Translations under genes and position numbers: made by a program
Notes under the pieces: generated by a model
Seen by the model: the letters and a program-made list of their open reading frames with translations, nothing else
What the model was told of the DNA's origin: nothing
Databases searched by the model: none
Source of the DNA: a virus
IMG/VR virus record: IMGVR_UViG_3300032331_003750
Location: 1-40,747 of that record
Length of the DNA: 40,747 nt
Direction: 5' to 3' (one strand)
Shown: positions 27,286 to 35,339 of the stretch, piece by piece
How the letters are laid out: the number at the start of each line of letters is the position of its first letter
Position numbering within the stretch: position 1 is the stretch's first letter

Positions 27286-27465
27286 ATGGGCCTATTTATA
27301 TACTATAACAAACACGATAAAACTAAGGAACCTCACGGCAAATTTGAGGCTATTAATTTAGAGGATGCTATTTTAGTAGCTTCTCATATTAAAGATATGA
27401 ATCTACAGGATTTCCTAAAAGTATTTAAAGTTGAACAAGTCTTTAAAAATTCTACAAAAAAATAA
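27286..27465 (+). CDS. Small hypothetical protein
   Basis: A 59-residue protein starting MGLFIYYNKHDKTKEPHGKF and ending in a lysine-rich tail. An in-frame ATG at 27244 inside the dehydrogenase gene would add 14 residues; the later ATG gives a cleaner start, but this is uncertain. No family recognised. Confidence 0.55.
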   Translation: MGLFIYYNKHDKTKEPHGKFEAINLEDAILVASHIKDMNLQDFLKVFKVEQVFKNSTKK

Positions 27466-27481
27466 TTAAAATAGTAATTAT

Positions 27482-27859
27482 ATGAATCCATTTGGCAAAA
27501 ACCTTAATATTAAACTCCGTAACTCAGAACCTACTGAAAAGGATTATTTTTTAGATATTGTTTTAGCTATAGATGAGTGTTGGAAAAGAACTAACCATAT
27601 GGAAGAGGAAGTGGGAATGGGAATTGCTAATTATGAAGAATCTTTTTATATTATAATTGAAAATTTAATCCTTCTTCACTATGGGGAATGGAAAGGAAGT
27701 ATCATTTTGTGGTGGTTGTTTGAACGTTTTAATGATGAGGGGGAATTATTAGCTATAGAATTAAATAATCTTGATGAAAGTACTCAAAAAGAATTATTAG
27801 TAGAAACTCCTGAACAACTTTGGGATTTGATTAAAAAAATTGAATTAAACGAAAAATAA
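27482..27859 (+). CDS. Hypothetical protein, paralogue-like to 38989
   Basis: A 125-residue acidic protein. The central YIIIENLILLHYGEW, then LWWLFER, and a late LWDLIKKIE match in order the pattern INILLEVYYGKEGADW, WYLWER, LWEEVEQ in the protein at 38989, suggesting a shared family of unknown function. No catalytic motif is evident. Confidence 0.68.
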   Translation: MNPFGKNLNIKLRNSEPTEKDYFLDIVLAIDECWKRTNHMEEEVGMGIANYEESFYIIIENLILLHYGEWKGSIILWWLFERFNDEGELLAIELNNLDESTQKELLVETPEQLWDLIKKIELNEK

Positions 27860-27863
27860 AAAT

Positions 27864-28157
27864 ATGATTATTAGATATTGTAAAGGATGTAAAGAACAAA
27901 TTAATCCAAAAAGATTAGAAATTCTTCCAACAGCAACAACTTGTGTCCCCTGCTCAACAACACAAAAAAGAGGAGCAGTTACAGTAATGAAAGGTGAAGG
28001 AGACCATACATGGATTGAAACAATATTCATGGAACATGATGACTTTCACCGTTATGAAGAACAAAATAAAAAATCAAAACGCATTACCTCTAAAAATTCT
28101 CAACCAGAATATCAAGATTACAACAAGGATAATTCAGTTGATAATATTGATATTTAA
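27864..28157 (+). CDS. DksA/TraR-type zinc-finger protein
   Basis: A 97-residue protein. C6, C9, C27 and C30 in RYCKGCKEQI and TTCVPCSTTQKRG reproduce the DksA/TraR C4 zinc finger. The long N-terminal coiled coil of DksA is absent, and the C-terminal half is polar and probably disordered. Proteins of this type can bind RNA polymerase through the secondary channel. A role in redirecting host transcription is possible but not shown. Confidence 0.78.
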   Translation: MIIRYCKGCKEQINPKRLEILPTATTCVPCSTTQKRGAVTVMKGEGDHTWIETIFMEHDDFHRYEEQNKKSKRITSKNSQPEYQDYNKDNSVDNIDI

Positions 28158-28176
28158 AACTTTATAAAATAAAGAT

Positions 28177-28821
28177 ATGCCAAAAGCAAAACCATTAGGA
28201 AAAGAATTAATTTTAGCAGCTGTTGCTAAGACTAAATCAAATAAAGCAGCGGCACGTTATTTGAATTGTTCTTATATACACTACAAAAAATGGGCTAGAA
28301 TATATGAAGCAACAAAACCAGGATATGAAAATTTATTTGAACAACATAAAAATCAATGTGGAAAAGGTATTCCAAAATTTTTAAGTAATGGAAACCCAAG
28401 AAAAGATTTTGCTTTATTAGATTTAATTGAAGGAAGAATTGACCCATCTTCTTTTAATCCAAATAAAATTAAATATAAGTTGTTACAAGAAGGTTATATG
28501 AAAGAGGAATGCTATTCGTGTGGCTTTCATGAACATCGCGTACTAGACTATAAAATGCCGCTTTTAATGCATTTTAAAGATGGAAATAAACAACATTATC
28601 GACTTGAAAATCTAGAAATGCTTTGTTACAATTGTTATTTCCTATACCAGGGAGACCTGTTTACAGGAAAACAATTAGAGGGTATAGAGGATCATTTAAC
28701 TAAAAATGATTCCAAAGTAGATTGGGAAATAGATTCATATACTCAAGAACGCTTAAAAGAATTAGGCTTATATGATTCAACTCCTATAGATGATGGAAGC
28801 GAATATATAAGTCATTTATAA
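28177..28821 (+). CDS. HNH-like zinc-finger protein with N-terminal HTH
   Basis: A 214-residue protein. Residues 8-45 read as a helix-turn-helix (TKSNKAAARYLNCSYIHYKKW). C112/C115 and C150/C153 form a zinc site around LMHFKDGNKQHYRLENLEML, the layout of HNH endonucleases. The usual double His is MH and the final NCH is NCY, so catalytic activity may be weakened. It could be a free-standing HNH nuclease or a DNA-binding derivative of one. Confidence 0.72.
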   Translation: MPKAKPLGKELILAAVAKTKSNKAAARYLNCSYIHYKKWARIYEATKPGYENLFEQHKNQCGKGIPKFLSNGNPRKDFALLDLIEGRIDPSSFNPNKIKYKLLQEGYMKEECYSCGFHEHRVLDYKMPLLMHFKDGNKQHYRLENLEMLCYNCYFLYQGDLFTGKQLEGIEDHLTKNDSKVDWEIDSYTQERLKELGLYDSTPIDDGSEYISHL

Positions 28822-28840
28822 ATTTATAATATTTAGAATC

Positions 28841-29029
28841 ATGGGTAGGAAAATAATTCCATTATTAAAAAAAGGTAAACATAAAAAACATGATACTATT
28901 GTGAATGACTTTGATATCCAAAAAAGTAAACATCTAGAAAAGTTAGCAACTAAAATGATTAATGAACAAGATAAAATAGAGAAGCTTAAATCTAAAAATA
29001 TAAACCCAAACTTTTTAAATCTATTCTAA
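28841..29029 (+). CDS. Small basic hypothetical protein
   Basis: A 62-residue lysine-rich protein with a predicted helix (KHLEKLATKMINEQDKIEKL). It lies between the HNH-like gene and the next with one-base spacing. No family recognised. Confidence 0.6.
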   Translation: MGRKIIPLLKKGKHKKHDTIVNDFDIQKSKHLEKLATKMINEQDKIEKLKSKNINPNFLNLF

Positions 29030-29030
29030 C

Positions 29031-29372
29031 ATGGCACTCGAAATCACAATCCAAAACTCAGATGAATTTCAAGAAATGGTTGAAGGCAAAGACTTTCGTA
29101 TTTCTGAGGCTGTAGTTAATGGAATTTTAAGCAATTTATCTACAAAAAAAAGACATATTCACGTAATTTCTATAATTTGTATTGAAGATGATTCTATTTA
29201 TGATATTACAATTGAACGTAAACATTTTCTTGAAACACTTGAGGAAAATCTTCCATATTACATTAAAGAAGAAAAATATGAAGAATGCCAAATTATTGCC
29301 GACACAATAAATAAATTAAAAAGTCAAGAAATAGGAAATATGATTGAAGATATTTCAAAATCCAAAAAGTAA
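29031..29372 (+). CDS. Hypothetical protein
   Basis: A 113-residue acidic protein with mixed alpha/beta pattern (HIHVISIICIEDDSIYDITIE, then a helical C-terminus). No recognised motif. It ends one base before the -33 element of the promoter at 29374. Confidence 0.65.
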   Translation: MALEITIQNSDEFQEMVEGKDFRISEAVVNGILSNLSTKKRHIHVISIICIEDDSIYDITIERKHFLETLEENLPYYIKEEKYEECQIIADTINKLKSQEIGNMIEDISKSKK

Positions 29373-29373
29373 A

Positions 29374-29405
29374 TTTGGTATACCCAGATAGGGTTCGTAT
29401 ATTTG
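29374..29405 (+). promoter_or_regulatory. Promoter for the glucosaminidase gene
   Basis: TTTGG (29374-29378) and TATATTTG (29398-29405), a perfect Bacteroidota -7 TAnnTTTG. The spacer contains ACCC-AGATA-GGGT, a perfect inverted repeat, then TTCG. Offset 24 as in the rest of the family. It fixes the start of the next gene at 29430, since an upstream in-frame ATG-less TTG-type start at 29403 would lie inside the -7 box. Confidence 0.82.
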
Positions 29406-29429
29406 ACCATAACCATAAAAATAAAAGTT

Positions 29430-29996
29430 ATGATCTATTGGAAATACAACGTTAACACTTTCAAGTGGGAGAAAAACAAACGCAAAACAAGAATTTTTTG
29501 GGGGATAATTATTACCCTAATTATAGGTTCATTTATTGGAGGATGTTTTGTTAGAGGAAAAACATTAGAAAATTTTGAAAGAGAATTACTTATTTTAGAT
29601 TTACAACAAGAAAAAAATAAGTTTACTCAAGAAAAATTAGTTGAAGAATTAAAAAGATTAAAAGTCAAATTCCCATATATTGTTATGGCCCAATCTATTC
29701 TTGAAACAGGTCATTGGAAAAGCCAAGTATTTAAAGAAAATAATAATCTATTTGGAATGAAACAAGCAACTATTCGTATTAATACAGCTAAAGGTACTAA
29801 TTTAAATCATGCCTATTATGATGATTGGTATCAATCCGTTTATGATTATGCTTTTTATAGTTGTAGATATTTAAGTAATATTGATACTGAAGAAGAATAT
29901 TACTTATATTTAGGTCAAAATTATGCTGAAGATAGTAATTATATTAATTCTTTAAAAAATGTCATTAATAAAGAAAAACTTAAAGAATTATTCTGA
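29430..29996 (+). CDS. Membrane-anchored glucosaminidase (FlgJ/LytG-like), probable lysis or cell-wall enzyme
   Basis: A 188-residue peptidoglycan hydrolase. A basic N-terminus is followed by a single membrane segment (about 22-40), then a coiled-coil-like linker and the glucosaminidase domain: VMAQSILETGHWKSQVF with catalytic E92, NNLFGMK, YDDWYQSVYDYAFY and YAEDSNYINSL. It would cleave the N-acetylglucosaminyl bonds from the outer face of the inner membrane. The signal-anchor layout recalls endolysins exported by the host Sec system. The ATG follows AAAAGTT, the normal leader, downstream of its own promoter. Confidence 0.88.
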   Translation: MIYWKYNVNTFKWEKNKRKTRIFWGIIITLIIGSFIGGCFVRGKTLENFERELLILDLQQEKNKFTQEKLVEELKRLKVKFPYIVMAQSILETGHWKSQVFKENNNLFGMKQATIRINTAKGTNLNHAYYDDWYQSVYDYAFYSCRYLSNIDTEEEYYLYLGQNYAEDSNYINSLKNVINKEKLKELF

Positions 29997-30001
29997 TATG
30001 T

Positions 30002-30026
30002 ATTAGGGTAACGTTTTAACCCTAAT
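30002..30026 (+). promoter_or_regulatory. Hairpin between the glucosaminidase and the 47-aa basic gene
   Basis: ATTAGGGT (30002-30009) and ACCCTAAT (30019-30026) form a perfect 8-bp stem with a 9-base loop. It starts six bases after a stop codon and ends six before the ATG at 30032. No T tract follows, so attenuation, RNA processing or translation control are as likely as termination. Confidence 0.5.
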
Positions 30027-30031
30027 CAACA

Positions 30032-30175
30032 ATGGCCAAATCAAAGTCTCAAGTAACAGTTTTAAAAGCAGATAAACCTAAAGTATCACGCACTGGAGTT
30101 CACGCAAAAACAAAAACTAGTAAGTTAAAATCTAGTAAAAATTATAGAAAGTTATATAAAAGTCAAGGTAAATAA
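30032..30175 (+). CDS. Small very basic protein
   Basis: A 47-residue, lysine-rich protein (MAKSKSQVTVLKADKPKV, GVHAKTKTSKLKSSKNYRK). I recall similar small basic proteins in Bacteroidota-infecting and other marine phages, of unknown function; nucleic-acid binding is suggested by charge only. The start lies just after a hairpin. Confidence 0.72.
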   Translation: MAKSKSQVTVLKADKPKVSRTGVHAKTKTSKLKSSKNYRKLYKSQGK

Positions 30176-30196
30176 ATAAATAAAATAAATAAAGTT

Positions 30197-30313
30197 ATGA
30201 GTAAAACAAGTAATCCCGCTAAAATAGAATGTCTAAAAATTTGGATCGATAATCTTAAATACAGAATGGGTAAAAAGGATAAACCAACTCCCTATTCTAA
30301 AAAACAAAGATGA
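30197..30313 (+). CDS. Small hypothetical protein
   Basis: A 38-residue basic peptide (MSKTSNPAKIECLKIWIDNL, then KPTPYSKKQR). The leader AATAAAGTT is like other starts here, and the stop overlaps the next ATG by four bases, supporting a real gene. Confidence 0.55.
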   Translation: MSKTSNPAKIECLKIWIDNLKYRMGKKDKPTPYSKKQR

Positions 30314-30474
30314 AACTTAAAGCAGATGCTGTAGATATATTTAATTCTCTTCCCGATGAATTATTAATCCAAATTGCTCTAAAAGATCCGGAAGCTTTAG
30401 AAGAATTATGTATATCTCTTACTTTAGAATTGTATTTCATGAAAAAGAAATTAAATCCATTAAAAGTAAGTTAA
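30310..30474 (+). CDS. Small acidic hypothetical protein
   Basis: A 54-residue protein with an acidic helix pattern (DAVDIFNSLPDELLIQIAL) and a leucine-rich C-terminus. It is translationally coupled to the 38-aa gene by ATGA. No recognised family. Confidence 0.55.
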   Translation: MKLKADAVDIFNSLPDELLIQIALKDPEALEELCISLTLELYFMKKKLNPLKVS

Positions 30475-30491
30475 AAACATCTATAAAGAAA

Positions 30492-30524
30492 TTTGGCTTA
30501 CCCAAATCTGTTTCGTATATTTAC
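30492..30524 (+). promoter_or_regulatory. Promoter for the SWIM zinc-finger gene
   Basis: TTTGG (30492-30496) and TATATTTAC (30516-30524) with TTTCG just before the -7 box. The spacer has ACCC but a degenerate right arm (CTGTTT), making it a natural palindrome variant. The ATG at 30542 follows AATAAAGGTT. Confidence 0.8.
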
Positions 30525-30541
30525 CCCATAAAATAAAGGTT

Positions 30542-30988
30542 ATGCTAAGTGAATTAACATTAGAATATGAGAATGGTACTAAAGTTGTAAAAATAGTTCC
30601 AAAAAGCGAATCAACTATTTATCCCCAAAGAGATAGTATTAAACATTGCACTCATAGATCTTTCAAATACGAGGTATCAAAACATCCTTATTTATGTATC
30701 TCTATTATAAAAACAGGAGATAGATATAAAATAATGCCCGAAGGTATTCCATGTATCCCTGAAACTGAATTAAGTGATATTATAGTAATAGATAATTTAC
30801 CTAAAATAGTTGAAAAACCTAAACAAGAAAATAAATGGATGTTTGAATCCTCAAGTGGAGATGGTTTTTATCAAGTAAGAGAGAATATGGGTAAATTAAA
30901 ATGTAGTTGTCCTGGATCTTGGAGAGCTAAAGATAAAAAATGCAAACATATTAAAGAAGTAGAAAAAGAATTAGGCTCCCTGAAATAG
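30542..30988 (+). CDS. SWIM zinc-finger protein
   Basis: A 148-residue protein. The C-terminal KCSCPGSWRAKDKKCKH gives CxC-x10-CxH (C121, C123, C134, H136), the SWIM zinc-finger pattern found in DNA- or protein-binding proteins of transposases, SNF2 helicases and phages. The N-terminal 90 residues are not recognised. The last codons (ELGSLK, stop) are encoded by the -33 and palindrome of the next promoter. Confidence 0.78.
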   Translation: MLSELTLEYENGTKVVKIVPKSESTIYPQRDSIKHCTHRSFKYEVSKHPYLCISIIKTGDRYKIMPEGIPCIPETELSDIIVIDNLPKIVEKPKQENKWMFESSSGDGFYQVRENMGKLKCSCPGSWRAKDKKCKHIKEVEKELGSLK

Positions 30989-31003
30989 GGTTTGTATATT
31001 TAC
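30971..31003 (+). promoter_or_regulatory. Promoter overlapping the end of the SWIM gene
   Basis: TTAGG (30971-30975) and TATATTTAC (30995-31003). The spacer carries CCCT-GAAAT-AGGG, a perfect inverted repeat, and the TAG stop of the upstream gene lies within it. The leader is GATAAGATAATTAATTAA, shared with the promoters at 40158 and 40521, and ends AATAAAGGTTATG. Confidence 0.82.
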
Positions 31004-31043
31004 GGATAAGATAATTAATTAATAATAATAAAAAATAAAGGTT

Positions 31044-31472
31044 ATGATAGAAAAAACAGAACGTAGAGGTAGACCTGTAGAACAAGTATTGGTTCAACCC
31101 GAAAAATTTACTCGTGAGTATTATGAAGTACCAACTAAACCTGAGTTAGGTACCAAAACTGTACTTTATTACGATACTACTAAAAATCCTCTAAATCCAT
31201 ACAAATCAGAAATTACTTATCCTAAAGAATATAAACATAATAATTTAAAAGCTGAAAAGCATAAATCATATAACAAGCAACCTGTAGTTTTAGTATTTAA
31301 AACATCAAATCGTTCAAATGCTCAAACTAAAATGAAAATATTCGCTAACGAAAATATTGATTATATTATATCAGCTGATAAATTAGTAGGTGTACCTGAA
31401 ACTGCAATAATTTTAGAATGTGGAGTAGGTGAAAATTTTATTCAAACTTGGCAATCTAAGTATTCTCTTTAA
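31044..31472 (+). CDS. Hypothetical protein
   Basis: A 142-residue protein. The N-terminal half is polar (EYYEVPTKPELGTKTVLYYD) and the C-terminal half resembles a small alpha/beta domain (PVVLVFKTSNRSNAQTKMKIF, IDYIISADKLVGVPETAIIL). No family recognised. It is the first gene after a strong promoter. Confidence 0.66.
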   Translation: MIEKTERRGRPVEQVLVQPEKFTREYYEVPTKPELGTKTVLYYDTTKNPLNPYKSEITYPKEYKHNNLKAEKHKSYNKQPVVLVFKTSNRSNAQTKMKIFANENIDYIISADKLVGVPETAIILECGVGENFIQTWQSKYSL

Positions 31473-31502
31473 TATTTATGACATATATTTAATTTATAAA
31501 AC

Positions 31503-32225
31503 ATGGCAACTAGAGCTCTTATTGGATACCTCAAAAATGGAATATTAACAACAACTTATAATCATTATGATGGTTATCCTGAACATTTAGGAAAAGCATT
31601 AAACACTTTTTATAAATCAGATTCAGAAGCTGAACAAATTGCAAATAAAGGTTATATTAGTTTTATAGATGATAAAACAGGTGAAATTGAAGCTAATAAC
31701 AAAGGAAGAGCTGATAAAATAAACCTTAACCAATTAGACCCAGAACAAGCCGCTGAAGAAGTAGCAGGATTAATTGATTCATATGGAGCAGATTATGCTT
31801 ATTTTTATGGTACAATGGGTTGGGAACATATACAAAATAATAGTATTCGTTCTATGATAGATCCTTTACAGACTATTTTATTTGGTGACTTTGATAACAC
31901 ATATGGTAAAGAAGAAATGGAGGAAGCTTATCACGTTGGTGATGATAAAGAAATAGTTACTAAAGAAAATAAAGTTGATTCTCGAGAAACATTTGCTAGA
32001 GTATTATCTCAAGCATTATTTAAATTAAACGATCAACCTAAAGATGCTCTTGAAGCATATAAAAAATCATTAGCTAACGATGTTCGCTTAAATGGTATTG
32101 AACAATATGCAGATTATACCGAGGAAGATTTTCAAGAAGACTTCCAAAATTATCTTTCGGATAAAATGGAAATGAATGAAACCCATATTCGCCAAATGAA
32201 ATATAAAGCAGGTATTATAAAATAA
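31503..32225 (+). CDS. Conserved phage protein of unknown function
   Basis: A 240-residue protein beginning MATRALIGYLKNGILTTTYN and HYDGYPEHLGKAL. I know similar proteins from other T4-like and marine phages without assigned function. A Tyr/Asp-rich first half and acidic second half are apparent. The 30-base leader is AT-rich; a weak promoter-like TTGG lies at 31448-31451 but lacks the standard spacing. Confidence 0.72.
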   Translation: MATRALIGYLKNGILTTTYNHYDGYPEHLGKALNTFYKSDSEAEQIANKGYISFIDDKTGEIEANNKGRADKINLNQLDPEQAAEEVAGLIDSYGADYAYFYGTMGWEHIQNNSIRSMIDPLQTILFGDFDNTYGKEEMEEAYHVGDDKEIVTKENKVDSRETFARVLSQALFKLNDQPKDALEAYKKSLANDVRLNGIEQYADYTEEDFQEDFQNYLSDKMEMNETHIRQMKYKAGIIK

Positions 32226-32230
32226 ATAAA

Positions 32231-32767
32231 ATGAAAAAAGCAGACAATTTTAACGCATCAAAGTGGTTAGTAGAAAATAAAATTACTTTTCAATCAAAGC
32301 TAATTGAAGCAAAGGGACAGGAACCATCAAAATCAGGAGAGGAATTCTCATTATCCTGCAAGATAGTACAACTCTCAGGTGCTGAGTATGTTAACTATAA
32401 TTTTAAATTAGATGATGTTGATTTTGAAGAAGTAAAGAGAGGAACAGGTATTTTATCTAAGGTCGGAAGCTTTATAAAAGGCAAACCTACAATCCAATTT
32501 TATTTTAAACCAGTATCAATAGAAGGTCTTTCAAAAAGTGAGATAGAAGAAATTAAAGATGTATTTATTACTGTAAAATTAAAAAATGATGCTTTTGTTT
32601 TAGACACATGGAATACATCAGAAATAACCGCAGCCTCTATTCCTGATAGTACTCAAGCTACTAAATTTATAAATTATTTATTAGGAAAATCCCAATGGAA
32701 AGATGGTTTAAATAATACCTTTGGAGATATGAAAACTAAATTAACACCAGCTTCATTTAAAAAATAA
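32231..32767 (+). CDS. Hypothetical protein with capsid-targeting-like N-terminal tag
   Basis: A 178-residue protein. Residues 1-26 (DNFNASKWLVENKITFQSKL core, ending LIE) match the next gene's N-terminus at 20 of 26 positions. The tag ends SKLIE-A, which fits the (L/I)xE cleavage rule of T4 prohead protease. The remainder is beta-rich (GAEYVNYNFKLDDVDFEEV, KPTIQFYFKPVSIEGL) and not recognised. An internal head protein or ejected protein is suggested. Confidence 0.7.
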   Translation: MKKADNFNASKWLVENKITFQSKLIEAKGQEPSKSGEEFSLSCKIVQLSGAEYVNYNFKLDDVDFEEVKRGTGILSKVGSFIKGKPTIQFYFKPVSIEGLSKSEIEEIKDVFITVKLKNDAFVLDTWNTSEITAASIPDSTQATKFINYLLGKSQWKDGLNNTFGDMKTKLTPASFKK

Positions 32768-32772
32768 ATAAA

Positions 32773-33006
32773 ATGAAAAAATCAGACAACTTTAACGCTA
32801 TACAGTGGTTAACAGAAAACAAAATCACTACACAATCTAAGTTAAACGAAAACAACACTGAAGCTTCAGAGCTTTTATCTCTATTAGCATCCCCAGAAAT
32901 AAAAAAATACATGGACAAGTTATCGGATACTTTAGAGGATGCTGATTTTATGCGAGTAAAAAAGTTATATGATGGTTTATATACAGAATTAAAAAAACAC
33001 GAATAA
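32773..33006 (+). CDS. Small protein sharing the same N-terminal tag
   Basis: A 77-residue protein: a tag nearly identical to its upstream neighbour's (ends SKLNE) plus about 50 mostly helical residues (EASELLSLLASPEIKKYMDKL). The leader AAATAAATAAA before the ATG is also duplicated from the upstream gene, pointing to a local duplication of the start region. The stop overlaps the next ATG. Confidence 0.7.
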   Translation: MKKSDNFNAIQWLTENKITTQSKLNENNTEASELLSLLASPEIKKYMDKLSDTLEDADFMRVKKLYDGLYTELKKHE

Positions 33007-33929
33007 TGCAAAAATCAAAATTACAAGTAATTGTAAAAGAAGAAATAAAAGCAGCTTTTAAAGCAAAAAATAAAAAGGTTCATGAAAATTACTATGCGGG
33101 GTTAGGTGGATCAAATCCTCTTTCAGATTCAAGTATGAGAACCGATATAGTTGAGCCTAATTTAGGTCCTAATTATGAGGCTTTTATTATGATGAATAAC
33201 TGGAATGAGTATGGTAAATTAGATAAGCAATACCCTTCTTTAGTAACCCAAGGGTGGAAGAGCCTTTACCGATCCGATAGCGGTCAAGGATATGCAAGAA
33301 TCTCTCCTGATGGAAAGGTGATTAAAGCAGCTATTTTAACTGGTAATGGTATTGAAGGAGCTTTTTATGTGAAGTCTGGAGGAGGAATTAACGAATCTGT
33401 AACTTCAATATCTAAAGCAGATTTGATTGTAAAACTAGAACCATTAAAGAAGCTTTTTCCTAAAATCACAGATCGTGATATAAAATCACTAACATTTGTT
33501 GGTACTAAAGCAGAAACAACAAACATATATAAAGCCTTAGGAGCTTTAAAAATCCAAGACTATTTTGACCCACCAAATGATGACTCAGAGGCTAGTGGCG
33601 CAGGTACTTGGGTTATTGATACTATGGATGCTAGTGATAAGGGTCTTATTAAAGAATCAAAACCTTACTTTAAATATATAGATAAAGAACTCTACCCCAA
33701 CCCAGGAATGGAGGTTAATGCTAGGGATATTGATAATGAAATGATGATTTATTTTATTAAAAAAAATTTCAAGTTATTAATCACTACTAAAAATGAAAAA
33801 GACATTCCAGGATCTATTACTAAACAAAATAACAATTATCAATTCCTTAGAACAGGAGGATCTAATTCATCAACTTCGGATGAGATAAATAAGAAAGATA
33901 TTTTAAGTATAAAGATAGTTAGAGATTAA
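33006..33929 (+). CDS. Hypothetical protein, possibly virion-associated
   Basis: A 307-residue protein whose first 20 residues (KSKLQVIVKEEIKAAF) look like a helical leader, followed by a glycine/serine-rich stretch. I recognise no domain. It follows the two tagged genes with one-base overlap, so a packaged-protein role is possible. The C-terminal tail is polar. Confidence 0.65.
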   Translation: MQKSKLQVIVKEEIKAAFKAKNKKVHENYYAGLGGSNPLSDSSMRTDIVEPNLGPNYEAFIMMNNWNEYGKLDKQYPSLVTQGWKSLYRSDSGQGYARISPDGKVIKAAILTGNGIEGAFYVKSGGGINESVTSISKADLIVKLEPLKKLFPKITDRDIKSLTFVGTKAETTNIYKALGALKIQDYFDPPNDDSEASGAGTWVIDTMDASDKGLIKESKPYFKYIDKELYPNPGMEVNARDIDNEMMIYFIKKNFKLLITTKNEKDIPGSITKQNNNYQFLRTGGSNSSTSDEINKKDILSIKIVRD

Positions 33930-33956
33930 AAGGTTATATAAGAAAAAATAAAGGTT

Positions 33957-34280
33957 ATGGAAAATCAAAAATTATTTATTGAATTATCTAGTATATTAAA
34001 TACTAAAGGTGCTAATATTAGTATGGAGAGGTTATTCCAAGATGGAATAATTACTTATTCAAATATCCCTGAGGTAAAAGAATATGTAGGTCCTAATGGT
34101 AATGGATTTTGTTTTCGTGCAAATCACAAATATTTTGGGATTAGTGAATCTGAATTAGCAGACTTATTCCCTATCACTATTAACAATCATATTATTAAAT
34201 TAATAGAACACCTAGAATTTGAAATAGAATCAGGTAATGATCGTTATTATCCTGAATCATTTGCTTTTAGCATCGAATAA
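33957..34280 (+). CDS. Hypothetical protein
   Basis: A 107-residue acidic protein (MERLFQDGIITYSNIPEV, HKYFGISESELADLFPI). The leader AATAAAGGTTATG is the standard one, but no promoter of the family precedes it, so it is read from upstream. No family recognised. Confidence 0.65.
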   Translation: MENQKLFIELSSILNTKGANISMERLFQDGIITYSNIPEVKEYVGPNGNGFCFRANHKYFGISESELADLFPITINNHIIKLIEHLEFEIESGNDRYYPESFAFSIE

Positions 34281-34308
34281 AAAAAAAATAAAAACGTCAT
34301 ATGAAAAA

Positions 34309-34341
34309 TTTGGAATCCTGATGTGGGGTTCGTATATTTAC
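34309..34341 (+). promoter_or_regulatory. Promoter upstream of the gene at 34366
   Basis: TTTGG (34309-34313) and TATATTTAC (34333-34341), with GGGGTTCG before the -7 box. The palindrome is weak here (TCCT versus GGGG). Sequence from about 34287 onward resembles the promoter at 38323, including AATAAAAACGTCAT upstream, so one was copied from the other. Confidence 0.8.
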
Positions 34342-34365
34342 CCATATAAAAACAAAATAAGAGTT

Positions 34366-34761
34366 ATGAAAAAAACACCAAAATCAATTTTAACCGCCGA
34401 GTGGTTAACAATCAAATCAATGTATGAATCCAACACTAATGGATCAAACAAGTATGGTACTAACTTTCCAATTAATGGTGAATTAGATCAACTTACACTA
34501 AAGTTTATAGACAAAATTGGGGATATAACCCATAATTTAGGCTTTGAATGTATTATTGATGATGTTCCTATGAATTTATGGAAAGAACGTATTTGGTCCC
34601 TTATTGAAAATGCTGGTCTCCTTCAAGACATTGCCTGGAAAGTTGATTTAGAAGATGAAGAAGCAGAAATCCAAGACAACTGGTATTCAGGAGATGATGA
34701 TGATTTTGATGCTGATTTAGAAGCACAAAGTTATGAAGTATTTGGTCTTAATAAAATTTAA
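34366..34761 (+). CDS. Hypothetical protein with acidic tail
   Basis: A 131-residue protein (MKKTPKSILTAEWLTIKSM start), with a very acidic C-terminus (DLEDEEAEIQDNW, GDDDDFDADLEAQ). The acidic tail resembles DNA-mimic or single-strand-binding-type tails but nothing else supports such a role. An in-frame ATG at 34237 lies upstream of the promoter and is excluded. Confidence 0.66.
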   Translation: MKKTPKSILTAEWLTIKSMYESNTNGSNKYGTNFPINGELDQLTLKFIDKIGDITHNLGFECIIDDVPMNLWKERIWSLIENAGLLQDIAWKVDLEDEEAEIQDNWYSGDDDDFDADLEAQSYEVFGLNKI

Positions 34762-34764
34762 ACT

Positions 34765-34899
34765 ATGAACCCTGAAATGAAAGAGCGTTTATATAGAGAA
34801 TTAATGACTATACTTTTAATGGTAGAAGATAGAAACAATAACGAAGCAATAATGCATCTTGAAAATTTGATTAATAAACTCACACATAATAGGCTATAA
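34765..34899 (+). CDS. Small helical hypothetical protein
   Basis: A 44-residue peptide predicted as two helices (PEMKERLYRELMTILLMV, then EAIMHLENLINKL). It starts three bases after the preceding stop. No family recognised. Confidence 0.5.
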   Translation: MNPEMKERLYRELMTILLMVEDRNNNEAIMHLENLINKLTHNRL

Positions 34900-34917
34900 T
34901 TAAATATTTTATATAAA

Positions 34918-35100
34918 ATGACAAGAGAAGAAAGAGTTGAAGAAATGCTATACCATGCTCGTGAACGTGGATATTACGAACAAGTTTTACAAAAATACAA
35001 AGAAATAAAACTTTTAGAACCTAGAATAGATCTTTATGAATGTTGGGATAAAGCTTATTATGAGGCAAAATCAGAAAATTATGAAAGTCCAACTTCCTAA
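34918..35100 (+). CDS. Small charged hypothetical protein
   Basis: A 60-residue helical protein (MTREERVEEMLYHARERGYY, EQVLQKYKEIKLLEP), with a helix-hairpin layout like a short TPR-like unit. No family recognised. Confidence 0.55.
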   Translation: MTREERVEEMLYHARERGYYEQVLQKYKEIKLLEPRIDLYECWDKAYYEAKSENYESPTS

Positions 35101-35123
35101 AAATAGACAATAAATAAAATTTA

Positions 35124-35324
35124 ATGTACAACATATATTTTCATAATGGAGTTCCTTATAAGGTTTTAAAAAGAATTAAAACACATAGTGTATCTTTTAA
35201 AGATATAGTAAATATGGATTTACTTAAAGAATGGCGAGATCATGTTGGGGCCGATCATGTATTACAAAAAGCAGATGAATATTGGCTTTGTGAAACCATT
35301 AAAGAGGCGGAAATAGTTGAATAA
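35124..35324 (+). CDS. Small hypothetical protein
   Basis: A 66-residue protein (MYNIYFHNGVPYKVLKRIK start). No family recognised. It ends just before the next promoter. Confidence 0.55.
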   Translation: MYNIYFHNGVPYKVLKRIKTHSVSFKDIVNMDLLKEWRDHVGADHVLQKADEYWLCETIKEAEIVE

Positions 35325-35339
35325 TATTATCAATTTAAG

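Noticed and set aside
29403-29429. Longer N-terminus for the glucosaminidase starting at 29403
   Set aside because: It would begin inside the -7 box TATATTTG. ATG 29430 follows the usual leader and gives a normal signal-anchor N-terminus.
31448-31480. Possible promoter before the gene at 31503 (TTGG, then TATTTATG)
   Set aside because: The TTG-to-TA distance is 25 rather than 23 and the -7 box is poor.
34237-34365. Upstream in-frame start at 34237 for the gene at 34366
   Set aside because: It lies before the promoter at 34309 and overlaps the end of the previous gene. The extra residues are translated promoter sequence.
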